A DNA stretch of 64,000 nucleotides from Cinclus cinclus (lineage: Eukaryota; Chordata; Aves; Passeriformes; Cinclidae). This document shows, piece by piece, positions 45,417-58,830 of the stretch. Under the pieces are notes generated by a model. It saw only the letters and a program-made list of their open reading frames with translations. It was not told where the DNA came from and searched no databases. The DNA lies in contig NC_085050.1 in assembly GCF_963662255.1 (NCBI RefSeq), positions 7,683,334-7,747,333 of the forward strand. Direction: 5' to 3'. Each line of letters opens with the position of its first letter. Positions within the stretch are counted from its first letter, which is position 1. The position numbers and the translations under genes are program-made.

Positions 45417-47924
45417 AAAAATTTAAAACTGTCCTAGCCAACTGCTTCAGCGTGAAAGATGAGATTTGTAAGATTAGTGAGGTCTCCTATCTGCCAGATC
45501 TTGCTGAGCATTGCACCATGCAATGGAGTTAGGTTAACCCTGTGTGTTATTATGACTCAGCTTAGGGGAGAGGCAGGGCAGGGCAAGGCAAACTTTACTA
45601 TCAGCATCTCTTGGAAATTGAGCTATATTTACAACACCAGGCCTGATAAATGCCTGCTGTCTTTGACTAACACCAAACATTGCAATACACAGCTTACTAG
45701 AAAGGGACTGGACTGGCAGCTCGATTGTTTAATTAAGATCAAATTACCAGAGGGCTACATCTGGTTCTCAAGATGTAACACAGATTATTAGCAAGAAATG
45801 AATTTCAATATAAAAATAGCAGCTGCCACCAGGTACAACATGTAGCAGCTGGCAGGAGAAGCTCAGTGTTTGCAGCACTGAGCTTTGCCAGCTACTGCCT
45901 GTCACCAGCCTGGCACTGCTCTGTGCTTGCCCAAGCGGCAGCCAGGCAGGGCAAAGGACCAGAGACCAGGAATTGCTGTTCCCTGCTCCCATGAGTGCAA
46001 GGTGTTTTTCCCATTCTCATTTTGAAAGGGCCACATTTGGGAATGGGTGGTCCTTGTTCCTCTGCCCTGAGAGTCAGACCAGGCCTGTCTCCAGATGAGA
46101 ATCAGCATGGAGAGAAGGAAAGCCACTTCATCCCTCCCAGTAAAGGGACAATTGAGTAAACTGATGCCATGCTGCACATCCCCTCTCAGGAGAGCAACTG
46201 GCAGAGCTAGGGTTTAGGCAACCCTAGGAGTCCCTCCAGGCATGTCATGAGTGGCTTTTATGCATCAACAACAACAGATATCGGTTACAAGCACAGGAAT
46301 AAACAAAGTCTAGTGCCTTGAAGCTTTGTAATATTTCAATATTTTTTTCTGTGAAGGTGTGAGCCCATATTACCAAAATTCTATCCCCTTTTGGATATGC
46401 TGAAAGGTTAAGTGGCCTTCCTCTCAGACAGCAGGATTTCTGGCATGCCTCTCTCACTTGGCAGCCCATATCCTTCAGTTTTATTTACTTTTACAATGTG
46501 TTTCTTTCTGTTGAATTTGAATAAATTTGACCAGTGGATGGAGGTGCTATGAGGGAGGGTCAGACAGAGACAGAGACACAACTGAGGGTTTGTTTGAGTT
46601 TCATTTTCACAAGGAGCCAGACTAAGATCCACCCACTAATGAAATATGCCCTGCTCCTGCTTATCTGGTGACACACCAGAGTGTCTCCCAGCTTCCTGGT
46701 GCATTAAACTTCATTTAATACAAAACCTGCCTATGACTTGATGTCACCTCTTCAGTTCCTTCTCTGATATCACCGCACATAAAGCATTTCAAAAGTGGAA
46801 TTTCAGCTTAGGGTCCCTGACATAAAGACCCAAACTTCACCTAGTTGTACCCACAAGTAAGCATCCCAGCAGCTCCAAACAAAGCCAACAGGAGCTGCAG
46901 TATTTTAGGCATGTTGGGTTATGGTAGCATTTTTAACGAACTGTTGGCTCTTTTGAGACTTGAGTTTCTTCATCATAGCTCAGTGCTCAGGAGAGAAGGA
47001 AGAAAGAGAAGTGTGTTGGTCTAAGACTGAAACAACTAATTTATGTACTTACACTGTGACTTAAGAACGTTCTGCTCTAAGTGAGTTTATTAAGTGGAGT
47101 CAGGATGTCTGACAGCTAGCAGAGCCTCTGAAAATAAGACAAGGCTGTTGGTAGTAAAAAGTAGAATCCAGTTAAAAAATAGCTCCTCCAGTTACAAGAC
47201 TACTTGAAATATTGTACTCTGGAAATGTTTGTGTTTTAAGCTGTTTTAGTGTACAGTTTAAGTCCTTGACTTGTTGGGGTTTTTTCTTGGTCTTGTTGTT
47301 AAACCTAGGAGGGGAAATGTTTTTCTCCACTTGCTGGACAGCAGCCATGAATTAGTAATGACCGACAATGTTTCAAAAGTACGTGTATATTTAATCTGCA
47401 TTGAAAGCCATGTTTATATTCTTTCTAGAGGCTAAAGGAAGTTTTAACATTGGTGCTGGTAGTGAAGTGCAAACTGCTGCGGCAGGGAGGTGAAGATCTG
47501 CCACATGTGGATGCTCTGCATCCCTGCATGGGGTACCAGCTCAGCCCCCAAAACTGACAGGCATTTTTGTTCTGCCTTTGTGACCTTGGCTCATCACCCA
47601 AATTAACCTCATCCTGTTTAGGTAGATTCCCCATCTTGGCCAAATCCACTTGTATCACTTGTTTCTTCCTGTGTTGAAGACGAAAATGCAGGATCTCCAT
47701 GCCAGCAGCCAATACCAAGCTCTCATGAAGGCAGTGAGGAGCTCTCAGCTGATGGAGGAAATCCCAAACCTTCTGAGCTTGTACTCGACAGTGCTTCCTG
47801 AGTAGCATCCTAAATCAATGTGTTATCTTAGAATAAAGGTGCTTATTTCAGTGATTGCTTTATGAATTTATTGCAGCTAAGTCTGCAGCAATTATGTTGG
47901 ATCATCTATGGAGGCAATTTCCTC
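45417..47924. other. Unique sequence, no gene seen
   Basis: Mixed composition. The minus-strand frame 47425-47808 (127 codons) is Gln/Lys-containing but has no domain and no splice or polyadenylation context that I can see. Confidence 0.5.
46150..46235 (-). repeat. Possible MIR-type SINE remnant
   Basis: 'attgagtaaactgatgcca' and 'gagagcaactggcagagctagggtttaggcaaccc' roughly follow the reverse complement of MIR (gaggaaactgaggca ... aagtggcagagctgggattcgaacc). The middle portion does not align convincingly. Confidence 0.3.
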
Positions 47925-48075
47925 TGTCCAGGGGAAACTGAAGTAGAGAATGAGGATCATACAGAGATTAAAGTGCTAAATTGACATTTGAGAGACCTTA
48001 GTTTAATTTCTTCCACAGACTTCCTAGGACAAACCACAGAGTCTCCCACTTCTACCATTTCCAAAACGAACGTGG
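47925..48075 (+). repeat. Possible MIR-type SINE remnant
   Basis: 'gagagaccttagtttaatttcttccacagacttcctaggacaaaccacagagtctccc' resembles the 5' half of an amniote MIR in sense orientation (a 'gagacctgggttc..ttcc..ctctgccacagacttcctgtgtgac' layout). Immediately upstream, 'ccaggggaaactgaagtagaga' resembles the antisense MIR core, so this may be two old insertions. Low confidence because of divergence. Confidence 0.3.
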
Positions 48076-51000
48076 AAATTTCATCAAATTTTCCTTTTGG
48101 GACAGCGAGCAAAACATGAAAAAAGCTAAGTTGGTGGGGCTACATAAGTACCCCTCAGAGTGATCCAGGTAGATGTGTACAAAGAGCTTAACTTCATGAT
48201 CTCCATGTGCTTTATAGGAATGTATATTGGGAGGAGCTGTGCTGTTGCAGAAGGAGAATGAGGAACACGTGGGCTCCAGTGACTCACACTGCTAAGGCCC
48301 CACAATGAGGTCTCCTGATTATTGAAGCCTACTTGAAGCAGCAAGTTATTTTCCCTGATATCCTCTCTGTTCAATTATGCCAGCCACTTTTCCTGGTGAC
48401 CAGACAAGCAGAAATATTCCACTCAGCTGATCCACTGCTATTTCTTCAGCTCTAACTCTGCCATCACTACCTTTGGAGTCTCTAGGGAGGGCAGCAATAG
48501 CAGTGGCATCTTTCACAGCTGCTCCACAAGTTTCATCTGTACAAAATGTACCATTCATAATGAATTACTTCAATGAAAAAATGGTGGAAAAAGAGTAAAA
48601 ACTTTCAGAAATCTTTTAAGCTTTCCAAGTTTGAGGAAATGATCACCCTTTTTTGCCTACATAAACTTCACAGTACTTCTCTGTTTGGGTGGAACAGGAT
48701 AATCCCCAAAACCACACCCAAGTAATTCCAGTATTTCTGCTAATGTGTATACACTTTGCTTCTGTAACCTGAACTAGCATGTTCCCAGCTAGCTCAGGTA
48801 TTTCTGCATGGCTCTTCATGGAATAAACACATCCCAGTTGCCCCTAGGCCAATGCCTTGTTTTATGGCTGTCATTTACACCAACTGAAAGCATTTCCTTT
48901 TCCTTCCACCTCAGTTTTGCTCTGATCCTACTGCAGTTGATATACTGAGTGATGGAGGGATAGAAAAGGGATAAAGGGACTGTGTAAGAAGAGAGGTTTA
49001 AAAGAAGCTTCCAAAATCCCATGGAAATATATGAAAGAAAGATACAGGAGTGCATATATGGACTGAAGAGGGATTAGGATGCTTGAGGGAATCCTTGAAT
49101 TTGATTAGTCATGAAGGTGATCTAGAGAAACCTTGAACAGTGCAATGAGGAAATGGAAGAAAATTTGAAATGTTCAAGGATGCAGTCTCTGGTCACATTA
49201 TCAAAAAAAGCATATAAAGGGAAAACAAAGGGATTTCCAAAGCAGCTGGCATTTTCTGACTAATATAATGTATTTTAATTGATTTCTTCAACTGGAAGTG
49301 CAGTATTGAGGAAACCATACCCTTGTCTTATGTTTTATGACAAAAAAAAATCACCAGAGATGTGGGCAGGATTATATTGCATCACACAACTCTATAATAT
49401 TTAATAAAATCCTGGACATTGTAAGATATTAAGCCACAAGTCCCTTTTTTGGCTAAAATGGCTCATCTGACTTTACCTGCCATCTCTTGGAGGAACATTT
49501 TGGGTGTCTCTATGGGACCAGAAGAGGAAAGGTGAGTCTAGTCATTGCTTAGGATGAAGACAGCTACATCATGCCTATGTCAGTGACAGGTAAGACTGAG
49601 CCAGGGGGTTCCTCTTCACTCTTCTTGTTTGGAAGACCACAACCCTCAGACGACCAAAGAGACAGTCCAGATAACAACAGAGAATTTTCTCATGGCCTTC
49701 ATCAGCTCTGCTGCCAGAGCAAATCCCTGTCTTTCCTGAGAATTATATCAATTGAAACTCCCCAGTACTGCCCAGTGGACATAGCGATCAGGTTGAACCC
49801 TCAGGGTTAGTGGGTTTTTTCTGGAGGTTGCTGTTTCACAGATGTGAGCACACAGACTCTGACTCAGGGGAACCAGGTATGACACAGCCACCCCAACAGC
49901 AGAATTTCTAATTTCATGATTCTGGAACTCCAAAGGGCTTCCTTGGTCTGGGTGAGCAGGGCATGGTGTAAGGTGGTTTCCAGCCCATGCCATGTCATCA
50001 GGCCATTCAGAGCAAACAAACTCGACCTCTGGGGGTCTTTGCAGACAGCCTGGCACCAATCTCGTGCTCTGGGAGCTTAGTGTGGAGATATGCTGTGGTC
50101 TGTCCTAGGAGAAATGACATTCAGAAAATATTAAACTCACACCATAACCACCACAAACATTTTATTACAGCCTGGTAAAAAGGACAAGTTTTTGCTTGTG
50201 CAGAAGCTGGGATTTTATTGAGCTGAAAACAGAAATACACCTCAGATCAGGACAGTACTTCACAGTTCCCACAAGTTGTTGTTACACTGCATCTACCTCT
50301 GTATGTGCTTTGTCTTTCTGGTCCTAAGCTTTCTCTTTTGTGCACTAATGGTGAGGCAAACATTTAGAATGAACAATATGTTCTTCTCTTAAAAAGATTT
50401 TGGCTTCCTGGTTGGATTGATTAGCACATGGAAGTCTTTGGGGCACTGAATGACAGAATAGAGGTGCTTGTCTGTGCTGCCAAAAGGTCCAGTTCATCTG
50501 TGACAAAACTCCAAGGAAAAATGACCCAAAAACAACCAATAGTCCAACAATGGACTTGTAACACAGCTGAATTTGACTCAGACCTTCAGTGTTCAGTGCT
50601 AGTCTCTCAGAAAGCTAACATTGATTCAGAGTATCTATTGCTGAGCCAAAAGCTAAACCACATGGTGGGGAGGGCAAAGGGAGAGGTGGAGAAGATTTGC
50701 AAATGGAAGACTGTGTGCATTATTCAGGCTTTAACATTGCTGGCATTCATGGAGCAATGCCCTTCAGTTTGGAAAAGCATCACAAGCACAGCTCCTGTTT
50801 GGCAGGATGAATGAAAGGAAACTTACAGAATCTGTATGTGAGACCTTTGGCCTGGCGTCCGAGGCACTGCAAAAGCTCCACTGATAAACCACACCTCTGG
50901 AAGGAGACTGGTGTCCTTCCATCACTGACACAGCAAAGCCCTCAGGTTTGTGCCAATAGCACCTTGTCTACTGTCTGCTTTCCTTGCCAACATTTTCCAC

Positions 51001-52079
51001 TGTTGCCACCCAGGGGACACAAATACAGGGAACATCCTTGGGAGGAAAAAAATGAGAGAGAGAATAAAAAGAATAATTTTGTCTCATCATTTAAAAGGTA
51101 ATTTCGTAAGTTTGGGTGTGGGTTCTGGAAGTAGTACCCTGGCAGAAACAGAGTCCTGGTCATTACATTACACTCCAGTTCTCACCAGTAGCTCTTTGAC
51201 TGTTTTGACAATGGAGGGCTGAACTGTGCACCCTCATTTTCTAGGAGGGTATGTTGTTAGGCCCGGAGGAGAAAGGCAACTCAGCCAAGGCTGTGGAGCA
51301 GTCCAAGTGGGGAGACAAGTCCAAAACCAGGCCTCTATATTCATCGCCTTGTCAACGGGCAGCAGGGCCTCCCAAAGTTGTTTTATGCATCTGCAGATGG
51401 AACAAAATTGTTTGACAGGGTGTTAAAGATTCCTCTGACCATTGGTTGAGCCAAACTCCTGTGTTATCCTGAAGAAAAAACCTGGCAGGTCTTCAACATT
51501 ATGAAACCTGAATAGTCAAAGGCTGTGAGCACCCAGTTAGTTGTCATCAAGCTGAAGTATATTGGTTCACTAGTGGAGAAGTAGCCACTTTCAGACAAAA
51601 TGTTTTAGCTAGCAGCTTCAACTCTTGCAAACATTTAAATGCAGAAACTGTTCACAATCTTATTTTATTGCTTTTTGGGGTTACTTATGTGCATTGAAGA
51701 TTCTTCCTGAACCATTTTGGATCAGTAACCCTTTAGAAACACAGACTTGCCAAGTCCATCTTCAGATAAACCTCATCAGTCTTAGAGCAGTTGTATGGGT
51801 GTATCTGGAAGCAGTCCAAAGCAAATCCCAGATGAATTGCATAATTCTTGTGTAAAATAAAAATATATGGGGTGGGAAGATTTTGTGGCATTAGAGTAAA
51901 AGAGGGGAGGGGGAAGAGTGAATGAGGAAAGCATGTTAAACATAAATACAATGTGATCCTACATCAAGTGAGAGGCTAAACAAAATGCTGTGCATGCGAA
52001 AAAAGAAAACTATTTTTTTTAATGGCAAAATAGGATTGAAAGATCAGGCTTCCTCATGTTACAAGATAATTGTTTGTTG
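48076..52079. other. Unique sequence, no gene supported
   Basis: The longest frame, 50428-50814 on the plus strand (128 codons), is not low-complexity but matches no family I know and lacks clear splice signals. No mobile element recognised. A short A-run lies near 49340. Confidence 0.5.
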
Positions 52080-52141
52080 TAGGTTGGAAGGGATGTCAGG
52101 AGATCTCTAGTTCAACTTTCTGATAAAATCAGGGCCAGATA
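52080..52141 (-). mobile_element. CR1 LINE 3'-end fragment
   Basis: 'aggttggaagggatgtcaggagatctctagttcaactttctgataaaatcaggg' follows the antisense CR1 3' region (ggttggaagggacctctggagatcatctagtccaacccccctgctcaaagcaggg). It is short, old and without the octamer end. Confidence 0.65.
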
Positions 52142-55100
52142 AGAGGTGCATTGTCCTACTCTCCCCTTCTTGCATCTTTACAATTAATGTTCTGAAATCA
52201 CACTCCTTAGGGGCTCCTCTTGTTCTTCTCAATACCAAGATGAAGCAAAATATGAAAGTCTTCCGTTGGCTGACACTGTTCAAAAAATCAGTGTCAGTCA
52301 TATCCAGACTGGGTATCATCAGTGTAATCCCAGTGAGGTGCTGTCATGGGACGCCTGCTGGAGAACACTGCTCTGCGAGCCCTTCTAGGTGTTCGACATT
52401 TGTGGTGGCTTTGGCCTCAGAGGATCCTCCCTGAGTTAGCCAGAGGAGCAGAGAGCAGGAGACCAAGTGACACTCGACACTTTTCTTCCTCACCCATCAC
52501 AATAAGAGAGATCACAGTTTGGAATCAAAATACCAGGGAAGTTCTTGTCTCCCCCCTGCCTGATTGCCTCAAATGTTCCCGCAGCTTAAATACACATCCA
52601 CACAATTTGAGAAACACAAGATAGGGAGGAAAGCATGCAGGTTCCAGCTGGGCTAAGGGACATTAGCAGATGTATGGTACAAATTATTTCTTAGCACCCT
52701 TGCTGTGATTGCTATTTCTGTCCAAGATTTCTAGGCCGGTATGAAGGCATAATTATTCACATAACCATGAGGATTCTGGGCTGAATACTCCAGGACTGTA
52801 GTGCCTCTGTGTCCCAAACACATGCCTGTTTGATGATCTAAGCAGAGGCTGGGTTAGTCAAATTGCAATTTTGAAAACATTCGCACACCCTCATGCTCCC
52901 AAAAATTTTTTTCTAAAGTGCTTGGATGGTATTTTTATGACCTTAAAAAGATTTGATATTCAAGAGCAATGCGGCTTTTTCTGAAAATTGGGCTAGTAGG
53001 GCAAACAAATCTGAGGATTATGCACCAGGCTATGTGAAACTCCTGAAGCTGTAGGAAAGCTTCTAAGGTCCATGAAGTATTTGATTGGTATTTGACCATA
53101 AACCTCAAACATAGAAGAGTAATGTGTGAGGCATTAACATACTTTGTAAGAGGAGGTTTTTCAGCTAGGATGGGAGTATACTAGGGCTCTCACAAAAATG
53201 AACATTTGGGAAAAACTTACATTAGAAAAATGACTGCTTCTGGAAAGCCTGGCTTACATCAGAAAAGGCCAGAATTTTAGACTTACTTCGTAGCTTCTGT
53301 TGTTACTACAATCCTACATGATTTTTGATAAGTCCATGAAAGATGCCTTATTCCCATTAGTTTCAGCATAAATCAGATACCTAAGAATCACCTATTTTCC
53401 CCCTGTAAGTGTTTAAATATCTTTTAACAGCCTAGAACTTCAAAATTAGGCTGGACAAACTTGTGAACTGGGTTGTAGGCATCCCTTATTCAACTATGAT
53501 GCCAAAACCCTATACCAGTCTTCATTCTGCAGAAGACTGAAAAGACTTCTTCAGAAGTCTGAAAAAAACCCAACAATAATTCCAAAAAAAATCCACCCAT
53601 AATACCAAGATAATAAAATATCATCAGCTCTTGGAAAGAATTATATTTAAATTTGCAAAATTATGTAGCTATTAAAGAAAATTCCTTGGTGAAGGGTTCC
53701 TGCTAGGAAACAAGTAGGGTTTTCCACCCTGGAAAATGCAAACTGTTCATCAGCATATTATCAAAAAGTCAACAGGAGATAATAATATGATGCAATTTCA
53801 TGCCAGTGAATTAGTTATTGTTCCTGCCCTAAAGAGAATGATTATTTTCATGTTATGCTTGTTGTTAGATAATAACTGTGGTGACAGATGTCTAGAAATA
53901 TGGCAGTGCTCAGGTGGTTTCCAGGCAGAGCAATTCTGAACTATCAATAGAGCATTTCTCCTGAAGGTACTAAATTTAACATTTAATTCACATTATTCTA
54001 CATGGTATTGTTCCAGTGTTTTGGGGGGTTTTCCTTAGTGTTGTTTTTGCAAGTAATTAAGGTTTCTCTGATGCTGTTTGAGAACAATAAGAGGAAGTTC
54101 AGAGAAATTACTCTTAATTACGTATAACATAATATGATTCCTGTCTCGCTTTGATTAGAGTCTATAAGAGCCCCAAATCATCCAGGTTGGTCACTTGAAC
54201 AGAAAGACCTTCTAATTTGAGTCAAATATCTAATGAAGATGAATTTGGAGGACTTGCTATTAATGCCATGGGCAAGACTTCTTTACACAGTCAAGCATGG
54301 TGGCAGTTTCACCACCCGAATTTTAACACTCAACACCCAGCACTGCTCAGTGCTGCTGCTTTTATTAGATGGACCTAATGGAGTCCAAATCTACCCTCAC
54401 ACAAGGACCTTACAGCATTTAACTCCTTTGTGTCCCACCTCAACAGTAAAATGGAACAATAGTAAAATGGAAGTGCATGTTTGGGTGTTTTTTCATATAT
54501 TGGATTCTTACTACTATGTGCAATATCACTTAAGATGGTAGGAGCCTTTTTTTCCTCATAAAAGCAGAGGGAACTTAATACCACTCATCTTTCAGCATAA
54601 TACTTCTCTTCCTCATCAGTGCTCATATTTATACATTTTAATGTAATTAGACTGGGAAATTAACATCTCATGGGTCAGAATTTCCAAACCACGGGAACTC
54701 AGACTGGGACAGATCATCACTGTTTATTTCTCTTTATAATGATTCTCCAGTTATCCAGGGGAGGATTATGCTACCCTTTAATAAAAGCTGTGAAGTCATT
54801 CCCCCAAGCCTGACCATATTCTCTTTCTGTAAAAGGAAATGGAAGAAGCGTGAGAATTTGAATCTGAAAAGACCAACAGATTTGCATTTCTAGGCTTCTA
54901 CTTCAGGTTCCTCCTTTGATGTTGACTTTTCTTCTGAAAGCTGAAAGGACTGGTTTGTCTTTAGTATGTGGTACAGTTTTGCTTAAATTAGAGGTGATTT
55001 ATTTAGGGGATTTTGATGTGGCTTGTTTCCTATGACCAGCACTGAGTCTTCTAAATTCATCTTCTCGAGATATTTGACTCAAATTCAAAGGTCTTTCTGT

Positions 55101-56200
55101 TTAAAAGGGACAAATTACAAAGATGGAAAAGGAGTAAAATTTTATATAGTGGTCCTAACATCATTATCTTCCTTCTCTACTCTCCATTTCTTTACAAAAT
55201 AGTGTTTGCTTCTCATTCTCCTGCCAAGACAGTTTCTCATTCCTGTCACTTTCCTTAATTTCATGTAAATGCTGGAAAAAAATACTGCACACCTCAGCCA
55301 GGCGAATCTCTCCTTGAAACCAATGGAAATATTACCTGAGTAAGGTTGAGAGCAGTTGGTCCTCCACTACTGACTCAAAGGAAAGGAAAAAAGTCACCAA
55401 GAAATCAAAACACCCTCTGTTCTTTCTTATTAAAGAGGGGACAGGAGGTTCAGGAAGGTTTAGGTAGGGTTTGGGGGTATTATTTTTAGAAGAAAACCGT
55501 AAGTTTGGTGTTGCTGCCAGCATGAGCACATGAAGTTTCAATTTGTGGTTTCTCTTTATGCAGTACATTTTGAAACTGGAATTTAAAACAAAATATACAT
55601 CTCCCTGTCTGTGTGTATAACAATTTGTCATTTCTTGGTGGGAATTTGAAACTATTTTTGGTGTTCAGAAATAGTCTTTTGTCCCTTTCCTTTGCCTCCC
55701 TCCCCCCGTCCCACTAACAAATTACTCTTTAATCAACCCCTAAAAATTTTTAGAACTTTCCTTACTCTTGAAGTAAGGAAAATAGTGACAGGAAATTAAT
55801 AATTATTGAGGAATGGGGCTACATTTTCATTTCCTGGCCCCTTTGGAGTTAAGCATTGAGTTGGAGCTATTTGTCAAAAAGTTGAACAGAGCATTTACCT
55901 GCAGATTCATTTTAATGAACTCCATTCCAGAACAATGCTCTCTGAAAATACATATATTATTATGAGAATAGCAAATCCTCCTAAAGCCACAGCACTTGTG
56001 CTTTACACCAGTGCTTGAATAAGAATAAAATCCCTCCCAAGGGAGAGGTCTGGCAGCACAGTTGGTGTGTTGCCCTTCAAAGCCACAGGTTTTGTTAGCC
56101 AGGACATCAAGGTGGAGCCCTTTGGCCATCCCTAAGCTGGGGCATGTGCTGAGCCCCAGGCATGGGAGGGGTGTCCAGTGTCTGACCTGGCTTACCTGAT
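52142..56200. other. Unique sequence, no gene seen
   Basis: AT-rich non-coding DNA over about 4 kb. There is a perfect short palindrome AGACTTCT-TC-AGAAGTCT at 53543-53560, but otherwise no notable structure. Frames of about 100 codons (54233-54541, 55332-55631, 55827-56129) lack domains. Confidence 0.5.
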
Positions 56201-56263
56201 GATGGCACTGTGAGCACTAACGATGACACTGTGACCCCTAACAATGACGCTGTGCCTCCTAAC
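56201..56263 (+). repeat. 21-bp tandem repeat, three copies
   Basis: Three adjacent units follow GATGACACTGTGACCCCTAAC, with first-copy and third-copy variants (GATGGCACTGTGAGCACTAAC, AATGACGCTGTGCCTCCTAAC). The period of 21 keeps frame, but no open frame is maintained around it. Confidence 0.9.
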
Positions 56264-56779
56264 CAAAGTGTTTTGACCCTTCAGGCTCTTCAAGCTGACC
56301 ACCATCATTTTCCAAACCAACTTCCCACCTCAGCTTACAGCAGCTGCTGTTTCTGAGCTCTAACCTGGATAAAGGTGGACACAAAATGCCAGGTCTCCCC
56401 TCTCCATCCCTCTCCATGTCATTATCACCAAAGGGCCTGAACTAAATCATCTTTCTGCTCCACCTTTGGAGTTAGGGCTCTTCCCTGAGCCTGATCCTGA
56501 TGCGTTCTGCTGAGCCCTGGGGTCTGAGAACATTCACAAGGCAGTACTGGGTCATGGTAGTGATCTTCCTTACACACTGTGCTACTAATGGATTAAAATG
56601 AATGCCAAGGGAAACATGCAAAGACCAAATAAAAATATCATTGTGTCTCCCCGCAGATTCCTCCAGCTCTAGGGTTTAGGGGTTTATGGATTTCTCACTG
56701 GCTGCTGCACTTGCAGTTAATACTTGGTTAGTTTTCCCTCTATGATCTCTTTGGTCTGGTCACTTCTTGATACTCTGTA
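56264..56779. other. Unique sequence
   Basis: No gene or named repeat. The last 100 bases before 56780 may be the 3' end of the ancient LINE that follows on the minus strand, but the match there is not readable. Confidence 0.4.
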
Positions 56780-58560
56780 GACTTTTAGCCTCCTCAACAT
56801 CCTGCGGTAAAGAGATCCACAGTTTAACTCAGTGTTGTATGAGGAAATGAGTCTTGGATCCAAACATGACATCTATTAGTTTCATGGTTCACTTCCATTA
56901 ATCTTGTACTAGAAAATAAGCAACCTTTCATTTCCTAATTGCTTTCTCTACATCTCTCTCAACTTCATGTATCAGAGGTGATTATTCCACCTTAGTAGGG
57001 GTGCCATACCATAACCTGAAAGATTCCTCATAACTTTTCTGGGTCTGCATTGGGCAATACAAGGGTTTTAGACAGTTGTAATTAATATTTTTATTAGACT
57101 TAACTCTATAGCTAAAAATACCAAATGAGATTTTGGATAAGACTACTTCTTTGCTGTATTTTTATTTTAGATCTGGAGAGGGTTTTGTACCTGTTTGCAC
57201 GGGGTTGTTTGTTTGTTTGCTTTTATTCTACTATCTGTTCTAATAAGAGATGTCCATTTACAGGTCTTGCTTGTCTACATCCACTTGCAACCACAGTTGA
57301 AGCTTTACCACATAGTTTTTAAGGTGGAGAGTCTGGGCTGGTGTACAATATTGGAGATGTGTTCATGCCATAGATTTACAAAGTGGCATAAGGACTTTTT
57401 CTTTTCTGTTTTCCCATCCAAGCAGCTCTTAAATTCAAACAGAGGAAATTTTTTAACTGCTACAGAACATCAAGTTGCTTTTTATAGAAGTGTCTGCTGC
57501 CCTTCCAAGGTCTTTTTCCTAAAGGGTGACAGCTAAGAGCATATTTGAAGAGCATGTCATTATGCACTTTAATTGAAGGGGCTTTTTTCCTTAGGTGCCT
57601 TACATCTGAATTATCAACACTGAATTCCATCTGGCATTTTTTCATCTGTACTGTGAAGCTGATTCATTGCCTCTGCATATTCACTCCTCACTATGAGTCT
57701 TCATAATGAACTTTCATTTTTACCCTGAGCTGTCCTGTCTGGGCTGCTGAGCAAGGTCTGTGCTTCCACCAGACATGGAGCTCATTTATATATATAAACC
57801 TGTGTGTGCTGAACGGCTCAAGCACAAACAGACATTTCTCGGAAAGCCCCCGGCTAACATTTAGGAGCTGACCATTATTTCCTCCTTATTGTTTCCCCTC
57901 CTTTACCCAGGTATGTACGTTAAGGTTACATTACCTATCTCACAGAAGGCTCTCTACCAGGCTTTGAGGGGTTTTGTTGATTGTGTTTAAGAAATCCAGT
58001 TAGACTTTGTCAACCAATTCTCCTTTGTCCATGTGTTCACTGAATCCCTCAAAGAACACAGTGGATTTCTCCTCCTGTCATAGAAACTGTTTGGATTATT
58101 CCCACATAAATTATTAAAGGTTATTTTCTCATGTAACATGATTTTTTTTTTCCTTATTATAAGCTCTACCAGTTGCTTGGTACCCAAACTTGTATGTTTC
58201 CACTTGCAGAATTTTATTAAAAGGTAGTTTTAAATGAGAGCTCACATTCCACAGCCAAAAGATCTACTATTTCCAACTTGCCTTTCTTTAGAACCCATTT
58301 AATGAACAATATGTGATGCTGACAACTTGTTTCTCCTGATATTTTTTCTTTGTTCTTGAAGTTGAGGCAGACAAAATATGCACTAAGGCATCATGGTGAA
58401 TAAATATGGGAATCAAAAACTCATTTCTCTTTTACCCTGTTGTTTTCTCTCATTGCTACTTTCACAGCTTCACTGTCTACTGGCCTGCAAAATCTCTGAA
58501 AGACATTCATAATATAGCTAAGAGATATATAGTATAGCTAATATAGATAATTTATTATTG
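56780..58560 (-). mobile_element. Ancient CR1/L3-type LINE remnant, about 1.8 kb
   Basis: Read in plus orientation, a colinear series of landmarks matches the antisense of old CR1/L3 LINEs: 'tagcctcctcaacatcctgcggtaaagagatccacagtttaac' (56787-), 'aggggtgccataccataacctga' (56998-), 'gaattatcaacactgaattccatctggcattttt' (57608-), 'gagctgaccattatttcctccttattgtttcc' (57865-), 'aatccagttagactttgtcaaccaattctcctttgtccatg' (57990-), 'ctctaccagttgcttggtacc' (58165-), 'aacccatttaatgaacaat..gatgctgacaacttgttt' (58291-) and 'ttcacagcttcactgtctactggcc' (58463-). Order and spacing are kept, so this is one insertion. It covers the end of ORF2, including reverse-transcriptase-domain sequence, but is full of stops and frameshifts. 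Divergence is far higher than in the young CR1 copies. It may continue beyond the younger CR1 at 58633-58830 to roughly 59250. Confidence 0.7.
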
Positions 58561-58632
58561 CTCAATATTTATGCCTTTTTAAAAGGTGTTTCCAAATTAA
58601 TTTTTAGACTTCTCTTTTTGAACCTACATATT
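58561..58632. other. AT-rich junction between old and young LINE copies
   Basis: AT-rich sequence (AATTTATTATTG, TTTTTAAAAGG) between the last clear landmark of the ancient LINE and the younger CR1. It may itself be decayed LINE. Confidence 0.4.
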
Positions 58633-58830
58633 TCATAGAATCATGGAATCACAGAATAGTTTGTTTGGGAAGGGACCCTAAAGATCATCTAATTCCACCT
58701 TCCTGCCTTGGGTAGGGACATCTTCCACTACAGCACATTGCCTAAATCCCCATCCAACCTGACCTTGAACACTTCCAGGGATGTGGCATCCACAGCATCT
58801 CTGGGCAGCTTCTTCTAGTGTCTCATGTCC
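58633..58830 (-). mobile_element. CR1 LINE 3'-end fragment, about 200 bp
   Basis: Antisense CR1 3' UTR with three octamer repeats at its end (CATAGAAT, CATGGAAT, CACAGAAT). Then come 'gggaagggaccctaaagatcatctaattccaccttcctgcc', 'gggacatcttccactacagcac', 'cccatccaacctgaccttgaacacttccagggatgtggcatccac' and 'ctctgggcagc'. It lies beside, and possibly inside, the ancient LINE in the same orientation. The 174-codon plus frame 58781-59305, the longest in the window, starts within it and is therefore not a gene. Confidence 0.92.

Noticed and set aside
50428..50814. 128-codon plus-strand frame of normal complexity
   Set aside because: No recognisable motif, no polyadenylation or splice support; consistent with chance.
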